Origin: Castellaniella sp049673105
Lineage (GTDB): Bacteria; Pseudomonadota; Gammaproteobacteria; Burkholderiales; Burkholderiaceae_B
Reading direction: 5' to 3'
Length of the DNA stretch: 30,898 nucleotides
Assembly: GCF_049673105.1 (NCBI RefSeq)
Contig: NZ_JBATXG010000027.1
Coordinates: 1 to 30,898, forward strand
A model generated the notes under the pieces. It had not been told where the DNA came from. It saw only the letters and a list, made by a program, of their open reading frames with translations, and did no database searches. The position numbers and the translations under genes were made by a program. The first letter of the stretch is position 1; every line of letters begins with the position of its first letter. Positions 14,717-23,016 of this stretch are shown in pieces.

Positions 14717-16534
14717 GTGATTTTGCATCCCACCGTTCAGTCCGTCACCGACCGCATCATCGAACGCAGTCGCGTCACCAGGAAACGGTATCTCGAACGC
14801 ACCCGTTCGGCTTATGGGCAGCGCACGCAGCGCAGCATCCTGGGCTGCACGAACCTGGCGCATGCGGTGGCGGCAGAACCGGTGGACAGCAAATCCCGCC
14901 TGACCGCGACGGCGCGCCCCAATCTGGGTATCGTGTCGGCCTATAACGACATGCTGTCGGCCCATCAGCCGCTGGGGCGATATCCGGACTGGATCAAGCA
15001 AGCAGCGTTCGGGGCGGGCGGCAGCGCCCAGTTTGCGGGCGGCGTCCCGGCCATGTGCGATGGCATCACCCAGGGCCAGGCCGGGATGGAACTGAGCCTG
15101 TTCTCGCGGGATGTCATCGCCATGTCCACCGCGATCGCGCTCAGCCATCAGATGTTCGACGCGGCGGTCTGCCTGGGGGTGTGCGACAAGATCGTGCCAG
15201 GTCTGCTGATCGGGGCGCTGACGTTCGGCCATCTGCCTGTCGTGTTCGTGCCTGCCGGCCCTATGCCGTCGGGGATATCCAACGACGAAAAAGCCAAGGT
15301 CCGCCAGCGCTACGCCAAGGGCGAGGTGGACCGCGCCGCCTTACTGGATTCCGAACTGCGCGCCTATCATGCGCCGGGCACCTGCACTTTTTATGGCACG
15401 GCCAATTCCAATCAGATGCTGATGGAAATCATGGGCCTGCACCTGCCGGGGGCGTCGTTCGTGCCGCCCGGCACCGCGCTGCGCGAAGCCCTGACCCGCG
15501 AAGCCGCCCGCCATGCCCTGAGTCTGGCGGCAGGGGGGGATCATTTCACACCGATCGCCGACATTATCAGCGAACGCACTTTGGTCAACGGCATCGTGGG
15601 CCTGCTGGCCACGGGGGGATCGACCAACCACACCATGCATCTGGTAGCGGTGGCCAGGGCCGCCGGGGTGCTGATCGACTGGGATGATTTTTCCGATCTG
15701 TCGGCGGTGGTGCCGCTGCTCGCCCGTGTCTATCCCAATGGCGCGGCGGACGTGAACCAGTTCCAGGCGGCCGGGGGCATGGCGTTTCTGATCCGCAGCC
15801 TGCGCCAGGCGGGCTTGCTGCACGAGGATGTCCTCACCATCATGGGACGCGGGCTGGAGGCGTATGTGCAGACCCCTGTGCTGCGCGACCGGCAGCTCGT
15901 CTGGGAAGCCGGCCCGCAGGTGTCGGCGGATGTCTCCGTGCTGCGTGGCGCGGACGAACCCTTCAGTCCCGACGGCGGCTTGAAGCTGCTGCGCGGCAAT
16001 CTGGGCCGCGCGGTGATCAAGTCATCCGCCGTGGCGCCCGAGCATCAGGTGGTCGAGGCGCCCGCCCGTGTCTTCGACAGCCAGGCGGCCTTGCTGGATG
16101 CTTTTCAGCATGGTGAATTGGATCAGGATTTTGTCGCTATCGTGCGTTTCCAGGGACCGCAGGCCAATGGCATGCCGGAACTGCACAAGCTGACCCCGGC
16201 GCTGTCGGTCCTGCAGGAAATGGGACACCGCGTTGCGCTGGTGACGGACGGGCGCATGTCCGGCGCTTCCGGCAAGGTTCCCGCCGCCATCCATGTGTCG
16301 CCCGAAGCCAGCGCCGGCGGGCCCTTGGCGCGGGTGCGGGACGGTGATCTGATCCGCGTCGATGCGCGCACCGGCACACTGAGCGTGCTGGGCGATCCTG
16401 CCTGGCAAGATCGGGAGGCAGCCGTGTTCGACCCCCAGGCCTCGTCCTGGGGCGTGGGGCGGGAATTGTTTTCTGTGGCGCGTGCCCAGGCTGCGGGGGC
16501 GGAGCAGGGCGCCTGTTTCTTTCAGTGGGATTAA
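14717..16534 (+). CDS. edd: 6-Phosphogluconate dehydratase
   Basis: First committed Entner-Doudoroff enzyme, dehydrating 6-phosphogluconate to KDPG. It has 605 residues, normal for the family. The start is GTG at 14717, preceded by a strong AGGAGG at 14706-14711. Seen: IlvD/Edd family motifs with Cys114 (AMCDGITQGQAGM), Cys156 (GVCDKIVPG) and Cys223 (GTCTFYGTANSNQ); Cys156 and Cys223 correspond to the iron-sulfur cysteines I recall in E. coli Edd (154, 221). Also seen are PSGISNDEKAKVRQ, ATGGSTNHTMHL, and the C-terminal TDGRMSGASGKVPAAIHVSPEA, which distinguishes Edd from IlvD. It is transcribed from its own HexR-type promoter and ends convergently with pgl, the two stop codons overlapping by four bases. 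It is where both the glucose and the ketogluconate routes join. Confidence 0.97.
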   Translation: MILHPTVQSVTDRIIERSRVTRKRYLERTRSAYGQRTQRSILGCTNLAHAVAAEPVDSKSRLTATARPNLGIVSAYNDMLSAHQPLGRYPDWIKQAAFGAGGSAQFAGGVPAMCDGITQGQAGMELSLFSRDVIAMSTAIALSHQMFDAAVCLGVCDKIVPGLLIGALTFGHLPVVFVPAGPMPSGISNDEKAKVRQRYAKGEVDRAALLDSELRAYHAPGTCTFYGTANSNQMLMEIMGLHLPGASFVPPGTALREALTREAARHALSLAAGGDHFTPIADIISERTLVNGIVGLLATGGSTNHTMHLVAVARAAGVLIDWDDFSDLSAVVPLLARVYPNGAADVNQFQAAGGMAFLIRSLRQAGLLHEDVLTIMGRGLEAYVQTPVLRDRQLVWEAGPQVSADVSVLRGADEPFSPDGGLKLLRGNLGRAVIKSSAVAPEHQVVEAPARVFDSQAALLDAFQHGELDQDFVAIVRFQGPQANGMPELHKLTPALSVLQEMGHRVALVTDGRMSGASGKVPAAIHVSPEASAGGPLARVRDGDLIRVDARTGTLSVLGDPAWQDREAAVFDPQASSWGVGRELFSVARAQAAGAEQGACFFQWD

Positions 16535-17241
16535 GGGGCGGGTGATCCGGCAAGTGCCGGGGGCCGGGCGCCGCCCGGCGCCGCGCCGGGGCACCAGTAC
16601 AGTCCGGCGCGGGCGGTGTATGAGTTCAGCACCACCCCGATGGGCGGCCCGGATCTTCCTGTCAGTAGAGCCTGTTCCAGTATCACGCGTTTGGCAGCGC
16701 TGGCAATGGCGACGTACAAGCAGCCCGATTGGGTGATGGCGCTCAGGTTCAGGGTGAGCCGCTGCCAGGGGGATGAGGCCGGGTGGGTGAACAGATAGGC
16801 GGGCGCTTGTGTCGGGTCCAGCGCCAGGCTGAGCGCAGGATCGTCCGGGAACAGGGATGCCGTGTGTCCGTCCGTGCCCATGCCCAGCACCATGACGTCC
16901 ACGGTCGTCGATGGATCGAGCGGACCGGGCTGAGGGCGCGAAAAATGCGCTCTGGCGGCAGCCCGATGCAGCAGGTGCTGCCGTATCAGCGCTTCGTTGC
17001 TGTCCGGTGAGTTTGACGGCACACAGCGCTCGTCCACCAGCATGACTGTGATGTAGGACCAGGGCAGCGGGCTGCGGGACAGGGCTTCCAGCAGGAGCAC
17101 GGGCGAACGACCGCCGGAGACCGCCAGGCAGGCTGACCCGCGTTGGTGCAGCGCCACCCGCAGATCGCGGGAGATGGCCTGGGCCAGCGCGCCGGCCTGT
17201 GCATGCGCAGAGGCAGTCAGATGCCAGGAGGGCGGAATCAT
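16531..17241 (-). CDS. pgl: 6-Phosphogluconolactonase
   Basis: Hydrolyses 6-phosphogluconolactone made by Zwf to 6-phosphogluconate. It is 236 residues of the DevB/SOL type. Seen: SGGRSP at 42-47 (phosphate loop), VDER at 69-72, DSNEALIRQHLL, and the signature LGMGTDGHTASLFP at 119-132. A short proline/glycine/alanine-rich tail (about the last 20 residues) follows the last conserved strand (RAGLYW). Its coding sequence contains two GC-rich inverted repeats. The ATG overlaps the glk stop by four bases (ATGA), and the stop overlaps the convergent edd stop. It is the last gene of the zwf-glk-pgl operon, so lactone made by Zwf meets its hydrolase from the same transcript. Confidence 0.93.
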   Translation of the reverse strand: MIPPSWHLTASAHAQAGALAQAISRDLRVALHQRGSACLAVSGGRSPVLLLEALSRSPLPWSYITVMLVDERCVPSNSPDSNEALIRQHLLHRAAARAHFSRPQPGPLDPSTTVDVMVLGMGTDGHTASLFPDDPALSLALDPTQAPAYLFTHPASSPWQRLTLNLSAITQSGCLYVAIASAAKRVILEQALLTGRSGPPIGVVLNSYTARAGLYWCPGAAPGGARPPALAGSPAP

Positions 17242-18242
17242 AGGCCGGGTGCCTGTGCGTGGCGGGCGAGCGCGCGGGCGGCGCCCAACAAGGCGGGATG
17301 CCGTGCCTGGATGACCAGGGTCGGGATCTGGCGCAGGTAGTCCTGAAATCGGCCTTTGTCTTCGAAGCGTGCCCGGAAGGGGGACCGATCAAAAAATGGC
17401 CCCAGTTTCGGGATGATGCCGCCGCCGATGTACATGCCGCCCTGAGCGCCCAGGATCAGGGCCAGATTGGCGGCCACCGTGCCCAGGAAGGCGCACAGGC
17501 TGTTCAGGGCCTGCAGGCACAGTGCATCGCCGCCCCGCAGCGCCTGTTCGCTGATCTGGGCGGCGCCCAGCGGGTCGACGGTGCGGCCTGACAGGGCCGC
17601 GTGGGCCAGGTACAGATTTTCCAGGCCCAGGCCGGAAATCAGCCGCTCGGCGGAGACGTGTCCGTAGGTATTGCCCACCCAGTCGATGAGCGCGGCTTCT
17701 TCGCGGGTGCGGGCAGCCAGCGTGATGTGTCCGCCTTCACCGGCCAGCGGCGTGTAGTCGCCCTGGCAGGGAATCAGGCCGGAAATGCCCAGGCCCGTCC
17801 CTGGGCCGACCAGGCCGATGGCGGCGCCGTGGCGAGCGGTTCCGCCGCCGACTTGGCGCACATCGTCGGGCAGCAGGGCGGGGATGGCCATGGCCAATGC
17901 GGTGAAATCGTTGACTACCTGCAGCACGGACAGCCCCAGGGTGTCGCGTAGCGCGGCAATGGAAAACTGCCAGTGGTGGTTGGTCATGCGCACCAGATCG
18001 CCCGATACCGGGTTGGCGATGCCGAAGGCGCACCAGCGGGGCGGCGGCAGACGGGTGTCGGCAAGATAGGCGCCGATGGCCTCTGCGGGGCCCGGATAGT
18101 CGGCGCAGGCCAGGGTCCTGGCCGAAACCATGGGTTGGCCCGATCCCAGGATCATGGCGAATCGGGCGTTGGTGCCGCCGATGTCCCCGACCAGGCGCGG
18201 GTAGGAAAGATCGGGCGAGCTGGATAAAGCGGTGTTCATCAT
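17238..18242 (-). CDS. glk: Glucokinase (stand-alone, canonical)
   Basis: ATP-dependent phosphorylation of glucose to glucose 6-phosphate. It has 334 residues of the bacterial Glk type. Seen: phosphate loop DIGGTNARF at 20-28, catalytic Asp112 in NDFTA, GTGLG at 148-152, EGGH at 169-172 and SAER with Glu199 for glucose binding, and the adenosine-side motif GAQGGMYIGGGI. All catalytic positions are intact, in contrast to the fused copy encoded at 24117. It overlaps both neighbours by four bases: its ATG lies over the zwf stop and its stop over the pgl start. An alternative start three bases downstream (ATGATG) cannot be excluded. Confidence 0.96.
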   Translation of the reverse strand: MMNTALSSSPDLSYPRLVGDIGGTNARFAMILGSGQPMVSARTLACADYPGPAEAIGAYLADTRLPPPRWCAFGIANPVSGDLVRMTNHHWQFSIAALRDTLGLSVLQVVNDFTALAMAIPALLPDDVRQVGGGTARHGAAIGLVGPGTGLGISGLIPCQGDYTPLAGEGGHITLAARTREEAALIDWVGNTYGHVSAERLISGLGLENLYLAHAALSGRTVDPLGAAQISEQALRGGDALCLQALNSLCAFLGTVAANLALILGAQGGMYIGGGIIPKLGPFFDRSPFRARFEDKGRFQDYLRQIPTLVIQARHPALLGAARALARHAQAPGL

Positions 18243-19696
18243 GGTGTCGTGAGTGTGTCGGGGTCCAGGCCGGTGTGCCAGTACAGGCCGTGGCGGGCCA
18301 GCATGGCTTCGGCGGCAGCCGGCCCCCAGGAGCCGCTGCTATAGGGCTGCACGGGCAGATCGAGTCGGTTCCAGGCCTGCAGGATGGGTTCGACCCAGCG
18401 CCAGGCGGCTTCTTGCTCGTCGCGGCGGACGAACAGAGTCAGTTTGCCTTTCAGGATGTCGCTGATCAGCCGTTCATAGGCGTCTTGGCGGCGGTGCCGA
18501 GACGATTTGGCGTAATCCAGGTTCAGTGCGACGGGGTGCAGGCGCATGCCATCGCCCGCCGACTTGGCCATCAGGTGCAGCGTCATGGTTTCCTCAGGCT
18601 GCATGCGGATGACCAGGCGATTGGCCTGCAGGCCGGCCACAGGGGTGTCGAAGATCGAGGTCGGTACGTCGCGGAACGTCACGACGATTTCCGCCAGACG
18701 GCGGTTCAGGCGTTTGCCGGTGCGCAGGAAGAACGGCACGCCTGCCCACCGCCAGTTGTTGATGTGGGCGGTCAGCGCGACGTAGGTTTCGACGGAGCTG
18801 GATGGATTGACGCCGGCTTCGTTCCGGTACGCCGTCTGGGTGGCGTCGCCCAGATATTGGCCGCGCACGGCGTGGGTTGGCACAGCGGCATCCTGCAGCG
18901 GTTCCAGCGCAGCCAGTACCTTGAGTTTTTCGTCGCGCACGGCGTCGGCCTGGGTGCTGGGCGGCGGTTCCATGGCAAGAATGGCCAGGAGCTGCAGCAG
19001 ATGGCTTTGCACCATGTCGCGCAAAGCGCCCGTGTTGTCGTAGAAATTGCCGCGGGTGCCGATGCCTTCCTGTTCGGCCACTGTGATCTGGACGTCGCGC
19101 ACCCATTCGCGGCGCCATAGCGGTTCCAGCAGCACGTTGCCAAAGCGCAGGGCCAGCAGATTCTGCACGGATTCTTTGCCCAGGTAGTGGTCGACGCGGT
19201 AGGTCTGGCTTTCCTGGAAGTATTTGCCTATTTCGTTGTTGATGGCCTGAGACGAGGCCAGATCGTGGCCCAACGGCTTTTCAACCGCGATCCGGCTGTC
19301 CGCCTGGATCAGGTGGTGCGCGTGCAGGCCTTTACAGATTGCCGCGAACAAAGAGGGGGCTGTGGACAGGTAGAACACGCGGGGCCGGCCTGCGGTCAGC
19401 CGCGAGGCCAAGGCGGAAAACCCTGCGGTCTGGCGAGCATCCAGCGAGACATAATGCAGCCGTTTTTCAAATGACGCCCATTCGTCCGGCGGGGTGTCCG
19501 GGCGCTTCAGCGTCTGGGCCAGGCTGCTGCGATAGGCGACGTCGTCGCCGGCGCTGTGCGCAACGGAAAAGATCTGTGTCTGCGGGCCCAGCAGCCCCTG
19601 GCCATGCAGGCGCAGCAGGGCGGGCAGCAGCTTGCGCCGGGCGAGATCGCCGGTGCCGCCAAACAGGATGAAGTCGGTGTCGGGAGAACAGTTCAT
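18239..19696 (-). CDS. zwf: Glucose-6-phosphate 1-dehydrogenase
   Basis: Oxidises glucose 6-phosphate to 6-phosphogluconolactone with NADP (or NAD) reduction. It has 485 residues from the ATG at 19696, a normal length. Seen: the dinucleotide motif FGGTGDLARRKLLPAL at 12-27, EKPLG at 139-143, and the active-site signature RVDHYLGKE at 167-175. The start was placed at 19696 because a GAGGG lies 11 bases before it; the GTG at 19708 would sit directly on that purine run. It is first in the zwf-glk-pgl operon and is read divergently from the glucose ABC transporter. A HexR-like palindrome (19751-19767) lies 55 bases upstream. Confidence 0.97.
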   Translation of the reverse strand: MNCSPDTDFILFGGTGDLARRKLLPALLRLHGQGLLGPQTQIFSVAHSAGDDVAYRSSLAQTLKRPDTPPDEWASFEKRLHYVSLDARQTAGFSALASRLTAGRPRVFYLSTAPSLFAAICKGLHAHHLIQADSRIAVEKPLGHDLASSQAINNEIGKYFQESQTYRVDHYLGKESVQNLLALRFGNVLLEPLWRREWVRDVQITVAEQEGIGTRGNFYDNTGALRDMVQSHLLQLLAILAMEPPPSTQADAVRDEKLKVLAALEPLQDAAVPTHAVRGQYLGDATQTAYRNEAGVNPSSSVETYVALTAHINNWRWAGVPFFLRTGKRLNRRLAEIVVTFRDVPTSIFDTPVAGLQANRLVIRMQPEETMTLHLMAKSAGDGMRLHPVALNLDYAKSSRHRRQDAYERLISDILKGKLTLFVRRDEQEAAWRWVEPILQAWNRLDLPVQPYSSGSWGPAAAEAMLARHGLYWHTGLDPDTLTTP

Positions 19697-19750
19697 GATG
19701 AAAGCCACCCTCGGATCGGGAATGAGTGAATCAGTCGTTAGGTTCTTATT

Positions 19751-19767
19751 ATGTAGTAAAAATACAT
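19751..19767. promoter_or_regulatory. HexR-like operator in the zwf/gts divergent promoter
   Basis: ATGTAGTAAAAATACAT, perfect five-base arms, 14 of 15 matches to TGTARTWWWAYTACA. This is the best copy in the window. It lies in the 200-base gap between zwf and the transporter operon and could control both directions. On the minus strand a TATAAA lies just upstream of it as a candidate zwf -10. Confidence 0.75.
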
Positions 19768-19860
19768 TTATATCGAGTGTCGAGTCATCAGAATTTTACG
19801 GTAATAATAGGGGTAATTAGGGATATCCATGACGTTCAGTCAGATGAAAAATGCTTAATA

Positions 19861-19875
19861 TGTAGTCAAACTAAA
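19861..19875 (+). promoter_or_regulatory. Second HexR-like site, just before the glucose transporter operon
   Basis: TGTAGTCAAACTAAA, 13 of 15 matches. It ends 21 bases before the ATG at 19897 and ten bases before the CGGAGG ribosome-binding site. A protein bound there would act as a roadblock or cover the transcription start. Confidence 0.55.
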
Positions 19876-19896
19876 TTTCCCAGACGGAGGATTCCT

Positions 19897-21153
19897 ATGA
19901 AACTCAAGATGCAAGCTCTGCGCGTCAGCATCCTGGGATGCCTGCTGCTTGGCGGCACGGCAGCCAGCGCGACCGATATCGAAGTCCTGCACTGGTGGAC
20001 GTCAGGCGGCGAGGCCAAAGCCGCCGCCCAGTTGAAGTCCATCATGGAATCCAAGGGCTATACCTGGAAGGACTTCGCCGTCGCCGGGGGCGGGGGTGAA
20101 AACGCGATGACGGTGCTGAAAACCCGTGTCGTCTCCGGGAATCCTCCGGCTGCCGCTCAGATCAAGGGGCCCAGCATCCAGGAATGGGGCGCCGAAGGCG
20201 TGCTGATGAATCTGGATCCCGTGGCCAAGGTCGAAAAATGGGATCACATGCTGCCCAAGGCCGTGGCCGACATCATGAAGTACGACGGTCACTATGTGGC
20301 CGTGCCGGTCAACGTCCATCGGGTCAATTGGATGTGGGTCAATCCAGCCGTCTTCAAGGCCGCCGGGGTGGACGTCCCGCGCACCTGGGAAGAATTCCCC
20401 GCAGCGGCAAAGAAGATCCGCGCTGCCGGCTATGTTCCTTTGGCCCACGGCGGCCAGCCCTGGCAGGATTTCACCGTGTTTGAATCGGTCGTCCTGGGGG
20501 TGGGCGGAGCGGATTTCTATCGCCAGTCCATGGTGCAGCTGGACCAGAAAGCCTTGCACAGCGACACCATGAAACGCGCCTTTCAGGTGTTCGGATCCCT
20601 GCGGGCGGACATTGATCCGGACTCGCCCAACCGTGACTGGAATCAGGCGACCGGCATGGTGATCAATGGTAAGGCGGCGATGCAGCTGATGGGGGACTGG
20701 GCCAAGGGCGAATTCACCCAGGCAGGCAAGATCCCCGGCCAGGATTACGAATGCGTGGCGGCGCCGGGGTCCCAGGGGTCCTTCACTTTCAACGTCGATA
20801 GCCTGGTGATGTTCAAACAGAACTCCGACGACGAGGCAAAAGGGCAACAGGCGCTGGCCTCCGCCGTGCTCAGCCCGGCATTCCAGAAAGTCTTCAACCT
20901 GGCCAAGGGCTCCATTCCCGTGCGCACCGACATGAGTCTGGACGGTTTTGACGCCTGCGCACTGAAGTCGGCCCAGGATTTCCAGGCGGCGGCCAAAGCC
21001 GGGACACTGGTGCCCAGCATTGCTCACCAGATGGCGGTGCCGGCGGCCACTTCCGGCGCCATGCAAGACGTCGTGACCCAGTTCTTCAACGCGCCGAACG
21101 CCTCGGTGGACGAGGCGGTGGATCAGTTGGCTCGCGCCGCTCAGGTTCAATAA
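19897..21153 (+). CDS. gtsA: Glucose ABC transporter, solute-binding protein (GtsA-like)
   Basis: Periplasmic glucose/mannose-type binding protein of 418 residues. The ATG at 19897 follows GGAGG (19886-19890). A frame start at 19726 is rejected because it runs through the promoter and operator region. Seen: a signal peptide (MKLKMQALRVSILGCLLLGG, then an AxA-type cut near ASA-TDIEV) and the family motifs VLHWWTSGGEAKAA, KDFAVAGGGGENAMTVLKTR, GNPPAAAQIKGPSIQEW, VNVHRVNWMWVNP and LAHGGQPWQDFTVFE, which resemble the Pseudomonas glucose-binding protein GtsA. Cysteines in YECVAAPG and FDACALKS could form a disulfide. It heads a four-component transporter operon ending in the glucokinase-RpiR fusion. 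Glucose as substrate is inferred from similarity and from zwf-glk-pgl across the promoter. Confidence 0.92.
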   Translation: MKLKMQALRVSILGCLLLGGTAASATDIEVLHWWTSGGEAKAAAQLKSIMESKGYTWKDFAVAGGGGENAMTVLKTRVVSGNPPAAAQIKGPSIQEWGAEGVLMNLDPVAKVEKWDHMLPKAVADIMKYDGHYVAVPVNVHRVNWMWVNPAVFKAAGVDVPRTWEEFPAAAKKIRAAGYVPLAHGGQPWQDFTVFESVVLGVGGADFYRQSMVQLDQKALHSDTMKRAFQVFGSLRADIDPDSPNRDWNQATGMVINGKAAMQLMGDWAKGEFTQAGKIPGQDYECVAAPGSQGSFTFNVDSLVMFKQNSDDEAKGQQALASAVLSPAFQKVFNLAKGSIPVRTDMSLDGFDACALKSAQDFQAAAKAGTLVPSIAHQMAVPAATSGAMQDVVTQFFNAPNASVDEAVDQLARAAQVQ

Positions 21154-21162
21154 GGCAAAGGT

Positions 21163-22107
21163 ATGGAACGAAGCCTGGACATGGCGGCAGACGCCCCGCG
21201 CGCCCCTGGGGGGCGGCGCGCGCTGGCCCGTCTGGGGCAGGGGCTGGAAACCTGGATGCCCCGGCTGGTGCTGTCGCCCAGCATCGTCATTATGTTGTTG
21301 TTCATCTACGGCTACATGCTGTGGACCGTGGTGCTGTCCTTGACGCCTTCGCGTCTGCTGCCTCGCTATGAATTCGTGGGGCTGGCGCAGTATGTGACGC
21401 TGTTCACCAATGACCGCTGGTGGCTGGCCCTGAAGAATCTGGCGATTTTCGGCGGCCTGTTCGTTGTGCTGTGTCTGGCGGTTGGGCTGCTGCTGGCCGT
21501 TCTCCTGGATCAGCGCATTCGCGCCGAAGGCGCCATCCGCGCCATCTATATGTATCCCATGGCCTTGTCCTTTATCGTGACCGGGACGGCCTGGCGTTGG
21601 ATGCTCAACCCGGATCTGGGATTGCAGAACGTCGTGCGGGATCTGGGCTGGACGTCGTTCCGTTTCGATTGGCTGGTGGATCCCGATCGGGCCATCTATA
21701 CCGTTGTGATCGCCGCTGTCTGGCAATCCTCGGGGTTCGTGATGGCGCTGTTCCTGGCAGGGCTGCGCGGCATGGATGAATCCATCATCCGGGCCGCCAG
21801 AGTGGACGGCGCATCCATGCCCACCATCTATCGCCGGATCGTGCTGCCCAGTTTGCGTCCCGTGTTCTTTTCCTCGCTCATGATCTTGATGCACATTGCC
21901 ATCAAGAGCTTCGATCTGGTGGTGGCGTTGACCAATGGCGGGCCGGGCCTGGCGACCGATCTGCCGGCGGTCTTCATGTATACGTTCGCCTTCACCCGCA
22001 ACCAGGTGGGGTTGGGCGCGGCCAGCGCGGTCATGATGCTGGCGACGGTGGCGGCCATCCTGGTGCCCTTGATCTATTCCGAATTGCGGAGGCCCGTTCA
22101 TGGCTGA
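21163..22107 (+). CDS. gtsB: Glucose ABC transporter permease (GtsB-like, MalF class)
   Basis: Inner-membrane permease of 314 residues in the carbohydrate-uptake class 1 (MalF-like) family. Seen: a first span at VLSPSIVIMLLFIYGYMLW, further spans (NLAIFGGLFVVLCLAVGLLL; MYPMALSFIVTGTAWRWML), and the EAA loop MDESIIRAARVDGASMPTIY that contacts the ATPase. The start at 21163 follows an AAGG; a second ATG at 21181 is possible. It lies nine bases after the binding-protein stop and overlaps the next permease by eight bases, indicating coupled translation of the two channel subunits. Confidence 0.93.
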   Translation: MERSLDMAADAPRAPGGRRALARLGQGLETWMPRLVLSPSIVIMLLFIYGYMLWTVVLSLTPSRLLPRYEFVGLAQYVTLFTNDRWWLALKNLAIFGGLFVVLCLAVGLLLAVLLDQRIRAEGAIRAIYMYPMALSFIVTGTAWRWMLNPDLGLQNVVRDLGWTSFRFDWLVDPDRAIYTVVIAAVWQSSGFVMALFLAGLRGMDESIIRAARVDGASMPTIYRRIVLPSLRPVFFSSLMILMHIAIKSFDLVVALTNGGPGLATDLPAVFMYTFAFTRNQVGLGAASAVMMLATVAAILVPLIYSELRRPVHG

Positions 22108-22990
22108 TGTCGCGCATGCGGGGGCGCCGCGCGCGCCCTGGTCCGCCCGCTGCGGGCGGTGGCTGATCTACGGCTTGCTGGGCCTAGTCTGTTTGTACTA
22201 TCTGGCGCCGCTCTACGTGATGGTGGTCACATCTTTCAAAAGCCTGGCCGAGATCCGGACCGGCAATCTGCTGGCCCTGCCGGTCGACCCCACGCTGGAA
22301 CCCTGGTCCAAGGCCTGGTCCTCGGCCTGCACCGGCGTGCGTTGCCGGGGGCTGCAGGGGTATTTCTGGAATTCGGTCCAGTTTGCGGTGCCGGCGGTGC
22401 TGATTTCGACCGCCATCGGCGCCCTGAATGGCTATGTGCTGACGAAATGGCGTTTTCGCGGCAGCAATCTGTTTTTTGGCATGTTGCTGATCGGCTGCTT
22501 CATCCCGTTTCAGGTCATTCTGCTGCCCATGGCCCGCACGCTGGGGACGCTGGGCATTTCCAGCAGCCTGACGGGGCTGGTGTTCGTGCACGTGGTGTAT
22601 GGCATCGCCTTCACGACGCTGTTCTTTCGCAATTATTACGTGGCGATCCCCGACGAACTGGTCAAAGTCGCGCGCATCGACGGAGCGGGTTTCTGGCGGA
22701 TTTTCTTTTCGATCATCCTGCCCTTGTCCGGGCCGATCATCGTGGTCAGCATCATCTGGCAGTTCACCCAGGTCTGGAATGATTTCCTGTTCGGGGTGGT
22801 CTTTTCTTCCGGCGAACGCCAGCCCTTGATGGTTGCCCTGAATAATCTGGTCAATACGTCCACCGGGGTCAAGGAATACAACGTCGATATGGCGGGCGCG
22901 ATTTTTGCTGCCTTGCCGACCTTGCTGGTGTACATCGTCGCAGGGAAATATTTTGTGCGCGGTCTGACCGCCGGCGCGGTCAAGGGTTAA
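22100..22990 (+). CDS. gtsC: Glucose ABC transporter permease (GtsC-like, MalG class)
   Basis: Second channel subunit, 296 residues, MalG-like. Seen: the N-terminal span (WLIYGLLGLVCLYYLAPLYV) followed by the periplasmic TSFKSLAEIRTGNLLALP segment typical of MalG relatives, spans at the middle of the protein (FGMLLIGCFIPFQVILLPMA), and the EAA loop DELVKVARIDGAGFWRIFFS. A pair of cysteines in SSACTGVRCRG lies in the predicted periplasmic loop. The start overlaps the end of gtsB by eight bases, and a GGAGG lies shortly upstream within gtsB. Confidence 0.93.
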   Translation: MADVAHAGAPRAPWSARCGRWLIYGLLGLVCLYYLAPLYVMVVTSFKSLAEIRTGNLLALPVDPTLEPWSKAWSSACTGVRCRGLQGYFWNSVQFAVPAVLISTAIGALNGYVLTKWRFRGSNLFFGMLLIGCFIPFQVILLPMARTLGTLGISSSLTGLVFVHVVYGIAFTTLFFRNYYVAIPDELVKVARIDGAGFWRIFFSIILPLSGPIIVVSIIWQFTQVWNDFLFGVVFSSGERQPLMVALNNLVNTSTGVKEYNVDMAGAIFAALPTLLVYIVAGKYFVRGLTAGAVKG

Positions 22991-23016
22991 GGCCCGCTAC
23001 AACAGGGAGAGCAGGT

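Noticed and set aside
16022..17392. A 456-codon minus-strand frame covering the end of edd and all of pgl
   Set aside because: Out of frame with pgl and antisense to edd; low-complexity translation. The pgl and edd motifs explain this DNA.
19697..19708. GTG at 19708 as the zwf start
   Set aside because: It adds only MAFI, and the GAGGG purine run lies directly against it, whereas the same run is placed acceptably for the ATG at 19696.
20002..22101. A 699-codon open frame on the minus strand across the glucose transporter genes
   Set aside because: It is a shadow of gtsA and gtsB in GC-rich DNA. Its translation is His/Gln/Gly-rich low-complexity sequence with no family motifs, while the plus strand carries clear ABC transporter proteins.
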